DNA of 64,000 nucleotides from Acidobacteriaceae bacterium. Lineage in GTDB: Bacteria > Acidobacteriota > Terriglobia > Terriglobales > Acidobacteriaceae. The translations under genes were made by a program, and so were the position numbers. The notes below the pieces were generated by a model that was not told the origin of the DNA, ran no database searches, and saw nothing but the letters and a program-made list of their open reading frames with translations. Of the stretch, positions 1 through 9,500 are shown piece by piece. The stretch's first letter is position 1. The number at the start of each line of letters is the position of its first letter. Where the stretch lies: positions 1 through 64,000 of the forward strand of contig PLBY01000084.1 of assembly GCA_003134655.1 (NCBI GenBank), read 5' to 3'.

Positions 1-75
1 TAGGCACGAGGAGACTCGAACTCCTGACCTCTACCGTGTCAAGGTAGCGCTCTAACCAACTGAGCTACGCGCCTA
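1..75 (-). tRNA. tRNA-Val (anticodon GAC), 3' discriminator base outside window
   Basis: Read on the minus strand, the sequence folds as a tRNA. The first seven bases pair with the last seven (one G-T pair), the D arm holds AGCTCAGTTGGTTAGAGC, the anticodon stem CTACC/GGTAG encloses TTGACAC with anticodon GAC, and the T arm carries GTTCGAGTC. GAC reads GTC/GTT valine codons. The acceptor 3' end reaches base 1, so the discriminator base lies beyond the window edge and I cannot see whether CCA is encoded. An integrase relic lies directly upstream of its 5' end. Confidence 0.95.
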
Positions 76-83
76 CATTTTTT

Positions 84-550
84 TCAAGCACTCGCAGCAA
101 CTGACGTTGCCGGCATGGGGCCACTTGGGGCTAATAAAGATTTTACCACGCGGCCTTGGGCCTGGCGCTTGGTTGGCATCAGCTCTGGCGTGTAAACATC
201 CAGTGTGATTCTGCTGTTCGCGCGGCGCAAGCTCTCCTGCACAACCTTCAAGTCCTCCCCATTCCCTTTCAACAACGTTGCGAACGAATGACACCATATG
301 CCACCCGACGTGTTTGACGATCGACCGTTCCTACGACAACCTTGCGTTTGACGCGGCCCTCTGGCCTTTGTTCTCGCCAACGGAAGATCCAGTCATCGGG
401 GCCGGCTTTTCGCTCTTCACGAATCAAACTGCCTCGCTGAATAGCGCGGCCGTTTGATTTTACACGAAGCCAGTCATCGAGTTCACTCGCACGACACCGC
501 CAGAAGCCACCCATGCGATACGCTGGAACCTCTACCTTATCGCCCCAGCG
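84..550 (-). pseudogene. decayed tyrosine recombinase (integrase) with excisionase-like HTH fragment
   Basis: Three recognisable pieces run in order on the minus strand. At 550-470 a stretch reading VPAYRMGGFWRCRASELDDW resembles the end of an excisionase/MerR-type helix-turn-helix. At about 439-317, RGSLIREERKAGPDDW followed by IFRWREQ and a basic VVVGTVDR resembles the N-terminal SAM-like DNA-binding region of integrases. At 293-84, HSFATLLKGNGEDLKVVQES followed by LRRANSRITLDVYTPE resembles the integrase C-terminus, with the tyrosine in the DVYTPE segment. The middle of the catalytic domain is missing and the two integrase parts are in different frames, so no active enzyme can be made. It lies on the 5' side of the tRNA, not the 3' side typical of tRNA-targeted elements. 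Confidence 0.8.
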
Positions 551-862
551 CTGCGGGCGCGAAGCGCATGGTTAAACACTGCCTAACTCACGACGGGCGT
601 ATTGGAGAGTCTGATGGGGGCAATAAGAAATATGAATTGGACTCGATTCACGCCTGCCTTTACTGTCTGCGCATCGTTCGAACCCGATCCAAGTCTGTAG
701 AACAAAATGATTAATTCTGGCGCTCTGCGATGTCGCATAGAAAGTCCTGGGTCTGGGAGCGGCCATGTTTCATTTTCGAGGGCAACGGCAGCTACGCAGT
801 CAGGCCCCGTGATTAGAGGGTTAGGATCGCAAGAAAGCTAGTCGTGACGGCACGAGCAGCGC
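551..862. other. intergenic region, no recognised gene
   Basis: About 310 bases between the integrase relic and the sensor kinase. Short open frames exist on both strands, but none has a convincing ribosome binding site or recognisable motif. It may be further decayed mobile-element DNA plus the promoter of the kinase gene; no clear -35/-10 pair was identified. Confidence 0.5.
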
Positions 863-2320
863 ATGAGACAAATCTACAAAAACTGGCCCTTCCTCATTCG
901 CACTGTAGTCGGCTGTGTTCTGATCGGCCTGATCACGTTTGTCTGTTATCGCCTTCAGCTCAATTTTAGTGTTACTGGTTTCATCTACCTGATCGTGATC
1001 GTGCTGCAATCCCTGGCCGGAAGTTTCGCGTCATCCGCTGTAGTCTCGGTCGTTGCAGTTCTCTGTCTCGATTTCTTCTTCACAGCTCCGCTCTTTTCTT
1101 TCGAGGTTACGAATCCACTGGACATCCTGGCGCTGATTTCGTTTTTGACCACAGGGCTGGTCATTACCCGACTCACCACCCGAGTGCGCAAGGAGGCGGC
1201 GATCTCGGATGGTCAGCGGCGTCAGGTGGATCGACTGTACCAGCTGGCGCAAAAACTCCTCGCCCTGAATCCCGAAACGACGACCTACTCTACGTCGACC
1301 AAGCTATTTCACGATGTTTTTGGTCTTCAGGCGGTTTGCCTGTTCGATGCTGCCACGGGAGAAGTCCACTGCACGGGCGATCAATCCAATGGCCTCGCTG
1401 AGCAGACTAAGGCCGCATACTCCTCCCGCAAAGATCGCGAGGATGGAGGTTCCGGGATCCTAATTCGATGTTTACATGCCGGGGGAAATCCAATTGGAGC
1501 GATTAGCTTCGAAGGTCTGCGCGACCCGGAACTAACGGCCGGACCGCTTTCAGCGCTGGCCGCGGCCATGCTGGAGAGGACGCGCACCTTTCGCCACGCA
1601 AGCCAAGCGGCAGCAGCCGCCCACGCGGAACTATTTCGTGGGGCCGTTCTGGATGCTCTCGCCCACGAATTCAAAACTCCCCTTGCTACTATTCTCACCG
1701 CTGCCGGAGGTCTACGGGAGGTTGGCCCGCTCTGCTCAGATCAGTCGGAGTTCGCTGAGATCATAGAAACGGAGGCTGCCCGCTTGGGCGGACTAACCTC
1801 CCGCGTGCTCGGAACGAGCCGGTCGGATAGTGAAGACGTGAAGCCACGACTCGATCGGACCGACATCACCGACCTGGTCGTGAACTTGGTGGACCAGTAC
1901 TCCCGCGAGTGCACTGACCGGCGTTTCTTTGTCACCAAGGGAACTCGTGGGACTGAAGTGCTGGCAGATAGCGACCTACTCCAACTTGCGCTCCGGCAGA
2001 TGCTGGACAACGCCTGCAAATATTCCCCGCCGGGTTCGGCAGTCAGGGTGAGTCTGGAACTGCAAAACGAGAAGGCAGCCGTGCGCGTGCTGAACAGCGG
2101 GCTTCCAATTCGCGCGGATGAACGGACGCGGATTTTTGAGCGCTTCTATCGCGGAGGGGAAGCGCGGCGTCTGGCTCCGGGTTCCGGTTTGGGTTTGTAT
2201 TTCGCGCACAAAATTGTTCAGGCCCACGGGGGCTGCGTGGAACTCGAGGAGCGAACCGCCGCAAGCGGCGAGGATACCGCCTTCCGTCTCACGCTGCCTC
2301 TCGCGCAATCTGCTCTCTGA
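863..2320 (+). CDS. KdpD-like membrane sensor histidine kinase (DUF4118)
   Basis: A 485-aa sensor kinase. Four hydrophobic segments in residues 10-106 form the compact DUF4118 membrane module found in KdpD. A GAF-like region follows at about 125-240. The HisKA phosphoacceptor motif is HEFKTPLATI with His268, and the HATPase domain carries an N box (QMLDNACKYSP) and a GSGLGLYFAHK G2 box. The Usp and KdpD N-terminal domains of true potassium sensors are absent, and no kdpFABC genes are present. The cognate regulator starts 13 bases downstream. The next genes downstream encode a metal-efflux system, so metal or envelope sensing is a reasonable inference; the ligand is unknown. Confidence 0.9.
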   Translation: MRQIYKNWPFLIRTVVGCVLIGLITFVCYRLQLNFSVTGFIYLIVIVLQSLAGSFASSAVVSVVAVLCLDFFFTAPLFSFEVTNPLDILALISFLTTGLVITRLTTRVRKEAAISDGQRRQVDRLYQLAQKLLALNPETTTYSTSTKLFHDVFGLQAVCLFDAATGEVHCTGDQSNGLAEQTKAAYSSRKDREDGGSGILIRCLHAGGNPIGAISFEGLRDPELTAGPLSALAAAMLERTRTFRHASQAAAAAHAELFRGAVLDALAHEFKTPLATILTAAGGLREVGPLCSDQSEFAEIIETEAARLGGLTSRVLGTSRSDSEDVKPRLDRTDITDLVVNLVDQYSRECTDRRFFVTKGTRGTEVLADSDLLQLALRQMLDNACKYSPPGSAVRVSLELQNEKAAVRVLNSGLPIRADERTRIFERFYRGGEARRLAPGSGLGLYFAHKIVQAHGGCVELEERTAASGEDTAFRLTLPLAQSAL

Positions 2321-2333
2321 GGATCGTTTCGCT

Positions 2334-3059
2334 ATGTCTACTGAACAGCTGAGTGCTTTGCTCGTTGACGATGAGCCGTCGTTCCGAAGAGTGTTGCGGA
2401 CATCGCTGGTAGCCAGCGGGTTTGCGATCGAAGAGGCTCCCAGTGGTGAAGAGGCAATCGCGATCTTGGCGCAACGCCCATTTGATCTGATGCTGCTCGA
2501 CATGAACATGCCGGGAGTCGGAGGAGTGGAGACCTGCCGCGAGGTCCGCTCGCTCTTGCCTAAGATTGGGATTGTTATGGTCACTGTGCGCGATGCGGAG
2601 AATGATATGGTGAGGGCTCTGGAAGCCGGTGCGGACGACTACCTCACCAAACCCGTCCGCTTTCGCGAACTGGTGGCGCGCCTGCGCGCTGTATCGCGCA
2701 GGCTGCACGTTGAAGATGCGCTCGAATCGCTTGTTCTCCGGGTGGGCGATCTTGAGCTTGATCTCAACCGCCGTTTGCTCTACCGCGATGGTGAATCCAT
2801 CCATCTCACTCCGACCGAGTTCCACCTGCTTGCGCTCTTGATGAGGCATCAGGGGACCCTCGTCACTCACGCCCAGCTGTTGCGTTCGATCTGGGGGCCG
2901 GAGTATGGCACCGAGCTTGACTATCTGCGCTCTTACGTGAAAGCACTGCGAAAAAAGATTGAAGAAAATCCCTCGCGGCCGAAGTACCTTCTGACCGAAC
3001 CCTGGGTTGGGTACCGGCTGTGCGATCCATCTCAGGAATACTCCGCCCCTCTCCGCTGA
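2334..3059 (+). CDS. OmpR/KdpE-family response regulator
   Basis: A 241-aa regulator. Residues 1-120 form a receiver domain with acidic pair D12/D13, phosphoacceptor D56 in LLDMNMPG and the conserved Lys in YLTKPVRF. Residues 135-235 form a winged-helix Trans_reg_C domain with TPTEFHLLALLMRH and a terminal WGVGYR-like wing (here WVGYRL). The ATG at 2334 is chosen because a GAGG precedes it at a plausible distance and the receiver fold begins there; an upstream in-frame ATG at 2118 would bury 200 bases inside the kinase gene. It is co-transcribed with the sensor and is a candidate regulator of the porin/RND genes that follow. Confidence 0.93.
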   Translation: MSTEQLSALLVDDEPSFRRVLRTSLVASGFAIEEAPSGEEAIAILAQRPFDLMLLDMNMPGVGGVETCREVRSLLPKIGIVMVTVRDAENDMVRALEAGADDYLTKPVRFRELVARLRAVSRRLHVEDALESLVLRVGDLELDLNRRLLYRDGESIHLTPTEFHLLALLMRHQGTLVTHAQLLRSIWGPEYGTELDYLRSYVKALRKKIEENPSRPKYLLTEPWVGYRLCDPSQEYSAPLR

Positions 3060-3464
3060 CGAACGCTCCATGAGTCTTCACTTTATCTGTACGGTCCTCT
3101 TCCGGAAGACCGCGTTCACAGGGTTCGCTCGCCTCATAAGAAACGCTTATCCCGCCCAAACAAATTATGAATCCTGGTCTTCACGGATTCTTCACGCCCT
3201 GCACTGTATTGTTCTCGGACCGAGAGAGCGGTGGATGCGCAGCCGAGGGCTCGACGGCAACCTCGCAAGCACACTTTACTTGTGCAGATCTGCAGGCCTT
3301 ATGTACTTCATACGATTGTTTTATGCGATCTTTACGACTTTCTGGATGTAATTAGCTTTACCCAGACCGCCAATGGTAGGGAACATCGAGTTCTGCTCGA
3401 CTGACTTTCAGTCTTCGGTTCCGCAAGATGCAACAACAAACTTAAATCAGCAGGAGATTGGGGC
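3060..3464. other. intergenic leader region before the efflux operon
   Basis: About 405 bases with no convincing gene. Two overlapping open frames exist, but they lack a ribosome binding site and family resemblance. The region contains the 11-bp-spaced direct repeat at 3179-3196 and must hold the promoter for the porin/RND genes. Confidence 0.6.
3179..3196 (+). promoter_or_regulatory. candidate OmpR-family binding site (11-bp-spaced direct repeat)
   Basis: CTTCACG occurs at 3179-3185 and again at 3190-3196, exactly one helical turn apart. Tandem hexa/heptamers with an 11-bp period are the usual DNA target of OmpR/PhoB-class dimers. It lies between the response-regulator gene and the efflux operon. 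Binding is inferred from geometry only. Confidence 0.45.
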
Positions 3465-5333
3465 GTGATGACCATGAGAATTCATTTCTATCGGATGTTG
3501 ACCGCTGTAACTTTGCCTTTTGCCCTGGGAACGATTCTTGTCTCGGCTCCAGGGGCGCGCTGTCAGGCTCAAGGGAAGGATCAGGCCGCGTCTGGAGGTC
3601 GGTCGACGGTAGCCGCTCTACATGAACCGCCAGCCGCCGGAGCGCCCCACGACGAAGGTGCGGCCAGCAAGCCCGCACCGAGCGGGACCGCCGCCACGCC
3701 CGACCCGGAGATATCACCCGCGGTCGCGAAGCAACTCGCCGCCATGCAGGCCGAAATCGAAGAACTCAAGGCTTTGTTGAAGAGCAATGCAGAATTGCAA
3801 CCAGCATCCGCACGCGCGGTGGCGCCAGCTCCGACCCTGGCGCAACCCACACCCACGATCACGATTGCGAATCCGGTTGTCCCGGTGGCGCAGGCTGCGG
3901 AGACGACCATCAAGCCGGAAAAGCCGGAGGCGACGGTTCCCTTTGCCTATGCAGACTGGACGTGGCTGAATGGGAACCCACGCAACAAAGACGCGGTCTG
4001 GGATTCGAAATTCTTCACTCCAGAGATCCGTATGGACATCCACTACATCCAGGATCTCAACCATCCGAAGGACGATACCATGGGCGGTTCCACTGAAATT
4101 TTCCGTTCGAACGAATTTCAGGTGGAGCAAATCAGCTTTGGCGGTAACTTCCACTGGCAAAATGTGAACGCTCGAATCTTGACCATGAACGGAATGTTCG
4201 GCGTCACCACGCCGCGCAATGACGCCAGCGCCGGACGCGGGCAGTGGGACCTCCGGGGCGCGTACAAATACGTTTCGGAGGCCAATGCAGGTTATCACTG
4301 GGACGTAAACCACGGGCTCAATGTCGATGCTGGAATTTTCGTGTCCTACATTGGTCTCTTTAGTTATTACAACTTCGACAACTGGGCGTACCAACCGTCC
4401 TACGTGTCATCCAACACTCCCTGGTTCTTCAACGGACTACGAATTCAGTGGTTTCCCACCGAGAAACTCAAAATTGAACCCTGGATCATCAACGGATGGC
4501 AATCCTACGGCCGAATGGGCGGCAAGCCTGGTCTGGGTGGCCAAATCCTGTATCGCCCGAAGCCCTGGCTCTCTCTCGTCTTCAACAACTACGGCATGGG
4601 TGAAGACACACTGGGCGCAGGAAACGGCCAATTCGGCCGCTCGCGCATCCACACCGATGACAGCATTGAGGTCAAGTACTACGACCATCCCGAAAAGACC
4701 TTGGACAAGATGGCGTTCTCTTTTACCGCCGATCTCGGCTGCGAATACGGCGGAAGCGGATCGTTCGTCAGCGCGCAGGGTCGAACCATCAACAACAACG
4801 TGAATTGCCATCACAACACGGCTACCAGCAGCAAGCAGAGCTTCGCGGGCTGGATGCTCTACAACCGCTTTTGGTTCAAGAAGGACACATACGGACTCAC
4901 CATTGGCGGAGGTGTCATGGACAATCCAGGTCGTTACCTGACTCTACTTCCACCGATCAATGGCGCTGACGCCATCAGCGGCACGCCCTATTTCACGCAG
5001 AACCCCGGTGATCCCTACAAAGCCTGGGATGGTTCGATCACCTTCGACTGGATGCCCAAACAGTACATCACTTTCCGAACGGAGTACGGCTATCGTCACG
5101 CGAACGTGCCTTACTGGACAGGCCGCGGTGGAATCACACCCGGCACCAACGGCTTCCCCAGCACGGTTCCGAACCCGGGTGCCGGATCGGTGGTGGGAAA
5201 CACTACGTTCGTACCAGGTCCCTCCCTCTCGGCCACACCTGGCTTCACGTGTGTGGCTGGAAGCTCGGGTTTCTGTCCCGATCTGCGGAAAGATGAACCC
5301 AGCATGAGGTACGCGATCATGGTGAAGTTCTAG
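3465..5333 (+). CDS. outer-membrane beta-barrel protein (porin-2/OmpL-like)
   Basis: A 622-aa exported protein. Residues 1-33 form a signal peptide ending near GARCQA. Residues 85-110 can form a short coiled coil (AVAKQLAAMQAEIEELKALL), followed by an Ala/Pro-rich linker to about 155. The rest alternates aromatic strands and ends in ...YAIMVKF, the terminal phenylalanine typical of outer-membrane barrels recognised by BamA. It resembles the putative porin-2 family that accompanies RND clusters in Acidobacteria. GTG 3465, ATG 3468 and ATG 3474 are alternative starts; an AGGAG at 3452-3456 fits the first. It sits 28 bp upstream of the RND adaptor gene. Substrate unknown. Confidence 0.82.
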   Translation: MMTMRIHFYRMLTAVTLPFALGTILVSAPGARCQAQGKDQAASGGRSTVAALHEPPAAGAPHDEGAASKPAPSGTAATPDPEISPAVAKQLAAMQAEIEELKALLKSNAELQPASARAVAPAPTLAQPTPTITIANPVVPVAQAAETTIKPEKPEATVPFAYADWTWLNGNPRNKDAVWDSKFFTPEIRMDIHYIQDLNHPKDDTMGGSTEIFRSNEFQVEQISFGGNFHWQNVNARILTMNGMFGVTTPRNDASAGRGQWDLRGAYKYVSEANAGYHWDVNHGLNVDAGIFVSYIGLFSYYNFDNWAYQPSYVSSNTPWFFNGLRIQWFPTEKLKIEPWIINGWQSYGRMGGKPGLGGQILYRPKPWLSLVFNNYGMGEDTLGAGNGQFGRSRIHTDDSIEVKYYDHPEKTLDKMAFSFTADLGCEYGGSGSFVSAQGRTINNNVNCHHNTATSSKQSFAGWMLYNRFWFKKDTYGLTIGGGVMDNPGRYLTLLPPINGADAISGTPYFTQNPGDPYKAWDGSITFDWMPKQYITFRTEYGYRHANVPYWTGRGGITPGTNGFPSTVPNPGAGSVVGNTTFVPGPSLSATPGFTCVAGSSGFCPDLRKDEPSMRYAIMVKF

Positions 5334-5361
5334 TTTCGGCGACGAAGGAGACGAGACGACC

Positions 5362-6531
5362 ATGCGCGACATGAACCGGGGCAACGTTCGACAGTTATTG
5401 CCAATTGCGGCGTTGCTCCGTTTCCTCTTTATTCTTTTTTTGCCTGCACTGTTGGCGACGGTCGGCTGCAACGCGCACGCCGACCCGGCGGCAGAAGCGC
5501 CACCTGCCTCCACCGTCGTAACCGATACCGACGTCAGTCTCTTCTCGGTGGACCACCCGGCGCAGTTCCCCCTTGCTGCGGCGGTTGCGTACGCTACCGC
5601 TCCGAAACTCGTGGTGACGGGTACGGTGGCTCCCGATATTTCCCGAAACGTTCCCGTTATTTCCCTGGCCACCGGACGTGTGGCAGCGATTCACGCGCGG
5701 TTGGGTGACACCGTTAAGAAGGGACAATTGTTGCTGAGCATTCGCAGCGACGATGTCGCCAGCGGTTTTTCCGACTACCGCAAGGCTTTAGCCGATGAGG
5801 TTCTGACGCACGCGCAACAGCAGCGTGCGAAAGACCTGTTTGATCACGGCGCCATGTCGATGAACGATCTTCAAGTGGCGCAGGATGCAGAAGACAAGGC
5901 AAAAGTGGACGTTGAAACCATGGCGGAACATCTCCGCTTGCTGGGCAACGATCCCGACAAGCCCAGCGGGGTCGTGGAGGTGTACGCGCCCATCGCCGGC
6001 GTGATTACCGACCAGCAGGTCACCAATGCCGCGGGAGTGCAGGCGTTAGGTTCAAACCCTTTCACGATTTCAGATTTGTCCTATATCTGGGTGGTTTGCG
6101 ATGTGTACGAAAATGATCTACCCAACGTCAGCGTCGGCGAACCGGCTGAGGTCCGGCTGAATGCGTATCCCGACAAGGTGATTGCTGGGCACATCAGCAA
6201 CATCGGCGCCATTCTCGATCCCAGCATTCGGACAGCCAAGGTTCGCATCGAGGTGCCGAACCCCGGAGTGATTCGCTTAGGCATGTTCGCAACCGCTACT
6301 TTCCACCGCCAGAAGAAGGAGACCTACACTGTGGTTCCGGCCAGCGCGATATTACACATACACGATCGCGACTGGGTTTACGTGCCCGCGCCAAACCAGA
6401 AATTCCGTCGCCTAGAAGTGGTCAGCGGAGATGTCATGCCCAGCAACATGCAAGAGATCAAGTCGGGGCTGGCGCCCGGACAGCAAGTGGTCGCGAACGC
6501 TTTGATCCTGGAACACACGATCGAGCAGTAA
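5362..6531 (+). CDS. RND efflux periplasmic adaptor (CzcB/HlyD family)
   Basis: A 389-aa membrane-fusion protein linking the inner-membrane pump to the outer-membrane channel. The N-terminus has a hydrophobic segment (residues 14-33) and a lipobox-like VGC at 36, so it may be a lipoprotein. A biotinyl/lipoyl-like half (VISLATGRVAAIHARLGDTV) precedes a short alpha-hairpin (about 130-175), the second lipoyl half (VYAPIAGVITDQQV), and a beta-barrel/membrane-proximal domain ending in LAPGQQVVANALILE. An AAGGAG ribosome site precedes ATG 5362. It is 46 bp upstream of the pump gene, in the order expected for Czc/Cus-type tripartite systems. Confidence 0.93.
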   Translation: MRDMNRGNVRQLLPIAALLRFLFILFLPALLATVGCNAHADPAAEAPPASTVVTDTDVSLFSVDHPAQFPLAAAVAYATAPKLVVTGTVAPDISRNVPVISLATGRVAAIHARLGDTVKKGQLLLSIRSDDVASGFSDYRKALADEVLTHAQQQRAKDLFDHGAMSMNDLQVAQDAEDKAKVDVETMAEHLRLLGNDPDKPSGVVEVYAPIAGVITDQQVTNAAGVQALGSNPFTISDLSYIWVVCDVYENDLPNVSVGEPAEVRLNAYPDKVIAGHISNIGAILDPSIRTAKVRIEVPNPGVIRLGMFATATFHRQKKETYTVVPASAILHIHDRDWVYVPAPNQKFRRLEVVSGDVMPSNMQEIKSGLAPGQQVVANALILEHTIEQ

Positions 6532-6577
6532 AGAAAGCTGTGACCGCGGTATGCCACCGGGAACAAATTCATAAACA

Positions 6578-9500
6578 ATGATTCGCGCCCTCGTAGATTT
6601 TGCACTCAACAATCGGTTCGTGGTGTTGGCGATCGCGATTCTAGCGCTCGGTTGGGGAGCCGTCTCGTTTCATAACCTGCCCGTCGAAGCGTATCCGGAC
6701 ATCGCGGACAACTATGCAACCATCATTACGCAATGGCCCGGCAGGGCGGCCGAGGAGGTTGAACAACAGGTCACAATTCCGATCGAGATCCAGATGAATG
6801 GGATTCCTCATCTCACGCATCTTCGTTCCGAATCGATTTTCGGCTTGTCCTTCGTATTGATGATCTTCGACGACGCCTCGGACAATGACTGGAACCGGCA
6901 GAAGGTCATGGAGCGAATCGCCCAGGCTGATTTGCCTCCGGGACTTCAGCCCTCCATGGGGACCGACTGGAGCACGACGGGACAGATCTATTGGTACGTG
7001 CTAAGAAGCACCAATCCTCAGATTGACGTGATGGATCTGAGGTCGATCCAGGATTGGACCGTGGTGAAGGAACTCAAGTCCGTCCCGGACATCGTTGACG
7101 TCAGCACTTTCGGGGGCACGACGCGGGAATATCAGGTGCGCGTCGATCCCAACAAACTAGTATCGTACGGCCTGAGCATCGGCCAGGTCGAGCAGCAGCT
7201 TGCGAACAACAATATCAACGCTGGCGGTAACTTCGTGGAGACCGGCTCGCAGCAGATGAACGTCCGTACGCTCGGGCTCTTTACTAACGTGAAGGACATC
7301 GAGCAGACGGTTCTGACGACGAAGTCCGGGACACCCCTCCGCGTCAGGGATATCGCGGAAGTCAGCCAGGGAGCGAAGATCCGACTGGGCCACGAAGGAA
7401 GGGCGATTCGCCGGGAAAATGGCAAGATCGTAGACAACGACGATGTCATCTTCGCCCAGGTGATGATGCGCAAGGGCGCCGACTCGGGACCTACGCTCGA
7501 AAAACTTCACGCCAAAGTGGACCAACTCAACCGCAGCGGCATACTTCCTCCGGGTGTGACGCTGGAGCGGATGATTGACCGCAGCGATCTGCTGGGCTTC
7601 ACCCTGGACACCGTATTGCACAACCTGGGAGAGGGGATGATTCTGGTGACCATCATCCTTTTCCTGTTTCTCCTCGACACTCGCGCCGCCCTCATCGTCT
7701 CGTTGACCATCCCGTTCGCCCTCTTCTTTGCTTCCATCCTGCTCGACCTGACCAAAGTTCCAGTCAACCTGCTCTCGCTCGGCGCGCTGGATTTCGGGAT
7801 GGTGGTGGACGGTGCCGTGGTGATGGTCGAAAACATTGTGCGCCGCATGAGCCACCGCAAGAATGGTTCCTCGACTTCCGGGCACGATATGACGACAGAG
7901 CAGGCACCCGGACAGACCATTCGCGAGGCCGCGCACGAAGTGCAGCGCCCGGTGTTCTACGCCATCCTCATCATCATCACCGCTTACATGCCCATCTTCA
8001 CTCTGCAGCGAGTGGAGGGCCGGCTGTTCCGGCCCATGGCATGGACGGTCGCCTTTGCCCTGCTTGGAGCGATGACATTTTCGATCCTGGTTGTCCCAGT
8101 GCTTGCGAGTGCGCTGTTTCGCAAGGGCGTGACGGAGTCGCGTAACCCGGTCTTGTCTTATCTGACCGAGCGATATCGGCGCCGTCTGCGCTGGTGCGTG
8201 GAACATCGCACCATCACCGTTGGCGTCGGAGTAGTGTGCCTGCTGGCTACACTGTTTCTGGGTTTCAGTGGAGTCATTGGCGCGGAATTCTTGCCTCACC
8301 TGGATGAAGGATCGATCTGGGCTCGCGGCACCCTGGCGCAAAGCACAAGCCTCACCGAAGGGACGCGCTTTATGAACCAGGCGCGACTGATTTTTGCGTC
8401 CTTCCCAGAAGTTAATCAAGTCATCTCCGAAATCGGCCGGCCGGATGACGGAACTGACACTGGTGGGTTCGGAAACACAGAATACTTCGTTGATCTCAAG
8501 CCCAAGTCGCGATGGCGGCCCGTATTTCGAGAAAACAAAGAGGAACTCATCGCTGCCATGAATCGAGAGATCTCAAAGGTGCCGGGGGCGACCTGGAATT
8601 TCTCTCAACCCATTGAAGACAACGTCGGAGAGACTCTTACGGGTACCAAGGGCCAGCTTGCCCTGAAGGTTTTCGGAAACGACTTGAGAACACTCGAGCA
8701 AACGGGTGATGAGATCGCCGGCATTATGCAGCGGGTTCCCGGCATCGCGGACGTCAAGCTATACCGTGACACTGGTCAGCCCAATCTCAACTTCATCATC
8801 AACCGGCAGCAAGCGGCGCGTTTCGGAATCAACGTTACCGATATTCAGGATGTCGTCGAAACCGCTGTGGGCGGGAAAGCTGTCACCCAGGTACTGCCGG
8901 CGGGCAGCCCGGAGCGCTACGACGTGGTGGTGCGCTACCAGGAGCCTTATCGAAAGGATCCGCGGGCCATCAGCAACATTCGTCTGCTCTCCCCTTCCGG
9001 GGAGCGAGTCTCCCTGGCGCAGCTCACCACAATGGAGGTTCGCGACGGAGCTTATGACATCTACCGGGAAGGAAACAGCCGCTACGTTAGCGTGACCTTT
9101 AACGTACGTGGCCGGGATCTGAACAGCTCGGTAGAAGATGCGATGGCTCAGATCAGTCGGAAGGTCAAACTTCCGCCCGGTTATCACCTTGATTGGTCGG
9201 GAGAGTACGAAAGCGCAAAGCGGGCATCCGCGCGCCTTGCGGTGATCGTGCCCCTGACTGTCCTCGTCATATTTGTCTTGCTCTATACCATGTTCCGCTC
9301 GGCAAAGTGGGCGTTGCTGATTCTTACGGTTGTGACCATGGCTCCAATCGGTGGATTGCTGGCACTGTTGCTAACTGGTACGCACTTCAGCGTGTCGTCC
9401 GGCATCGGCTTCCTGGCGCTTTTCGGGGTATCGGTCCAGACGGGAGTCATCATGCTGGAATACATCAATCAACTTCGGGCTCGCGGCTACACCGTCGTGG

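Noticed and set aside
863..3059. Reading the two-component pair as KdpDE potassium regulators
   Set aside because: The Usp and N-terminal KdpD domains are missing and no kdpFABC genes are present; the neighbours are metal efflux genes.
3007..3355. Two plus-strand frames after the response regulator
   Set aside because: They lack a start signal and cover the regulatory region with the direct repeat; composition does not look coding.
7157..8419. A 420-codon open frame on the minus strand inside the RND pump gene
   Set aside because: It is antisense to an unambiguous gene with intact motifs and has no family resemblance; long antisense frames are common in GC-rich genes. The same applies to those within the response regulator, the channel gene, cysS, hscA and the amidohydrolase.
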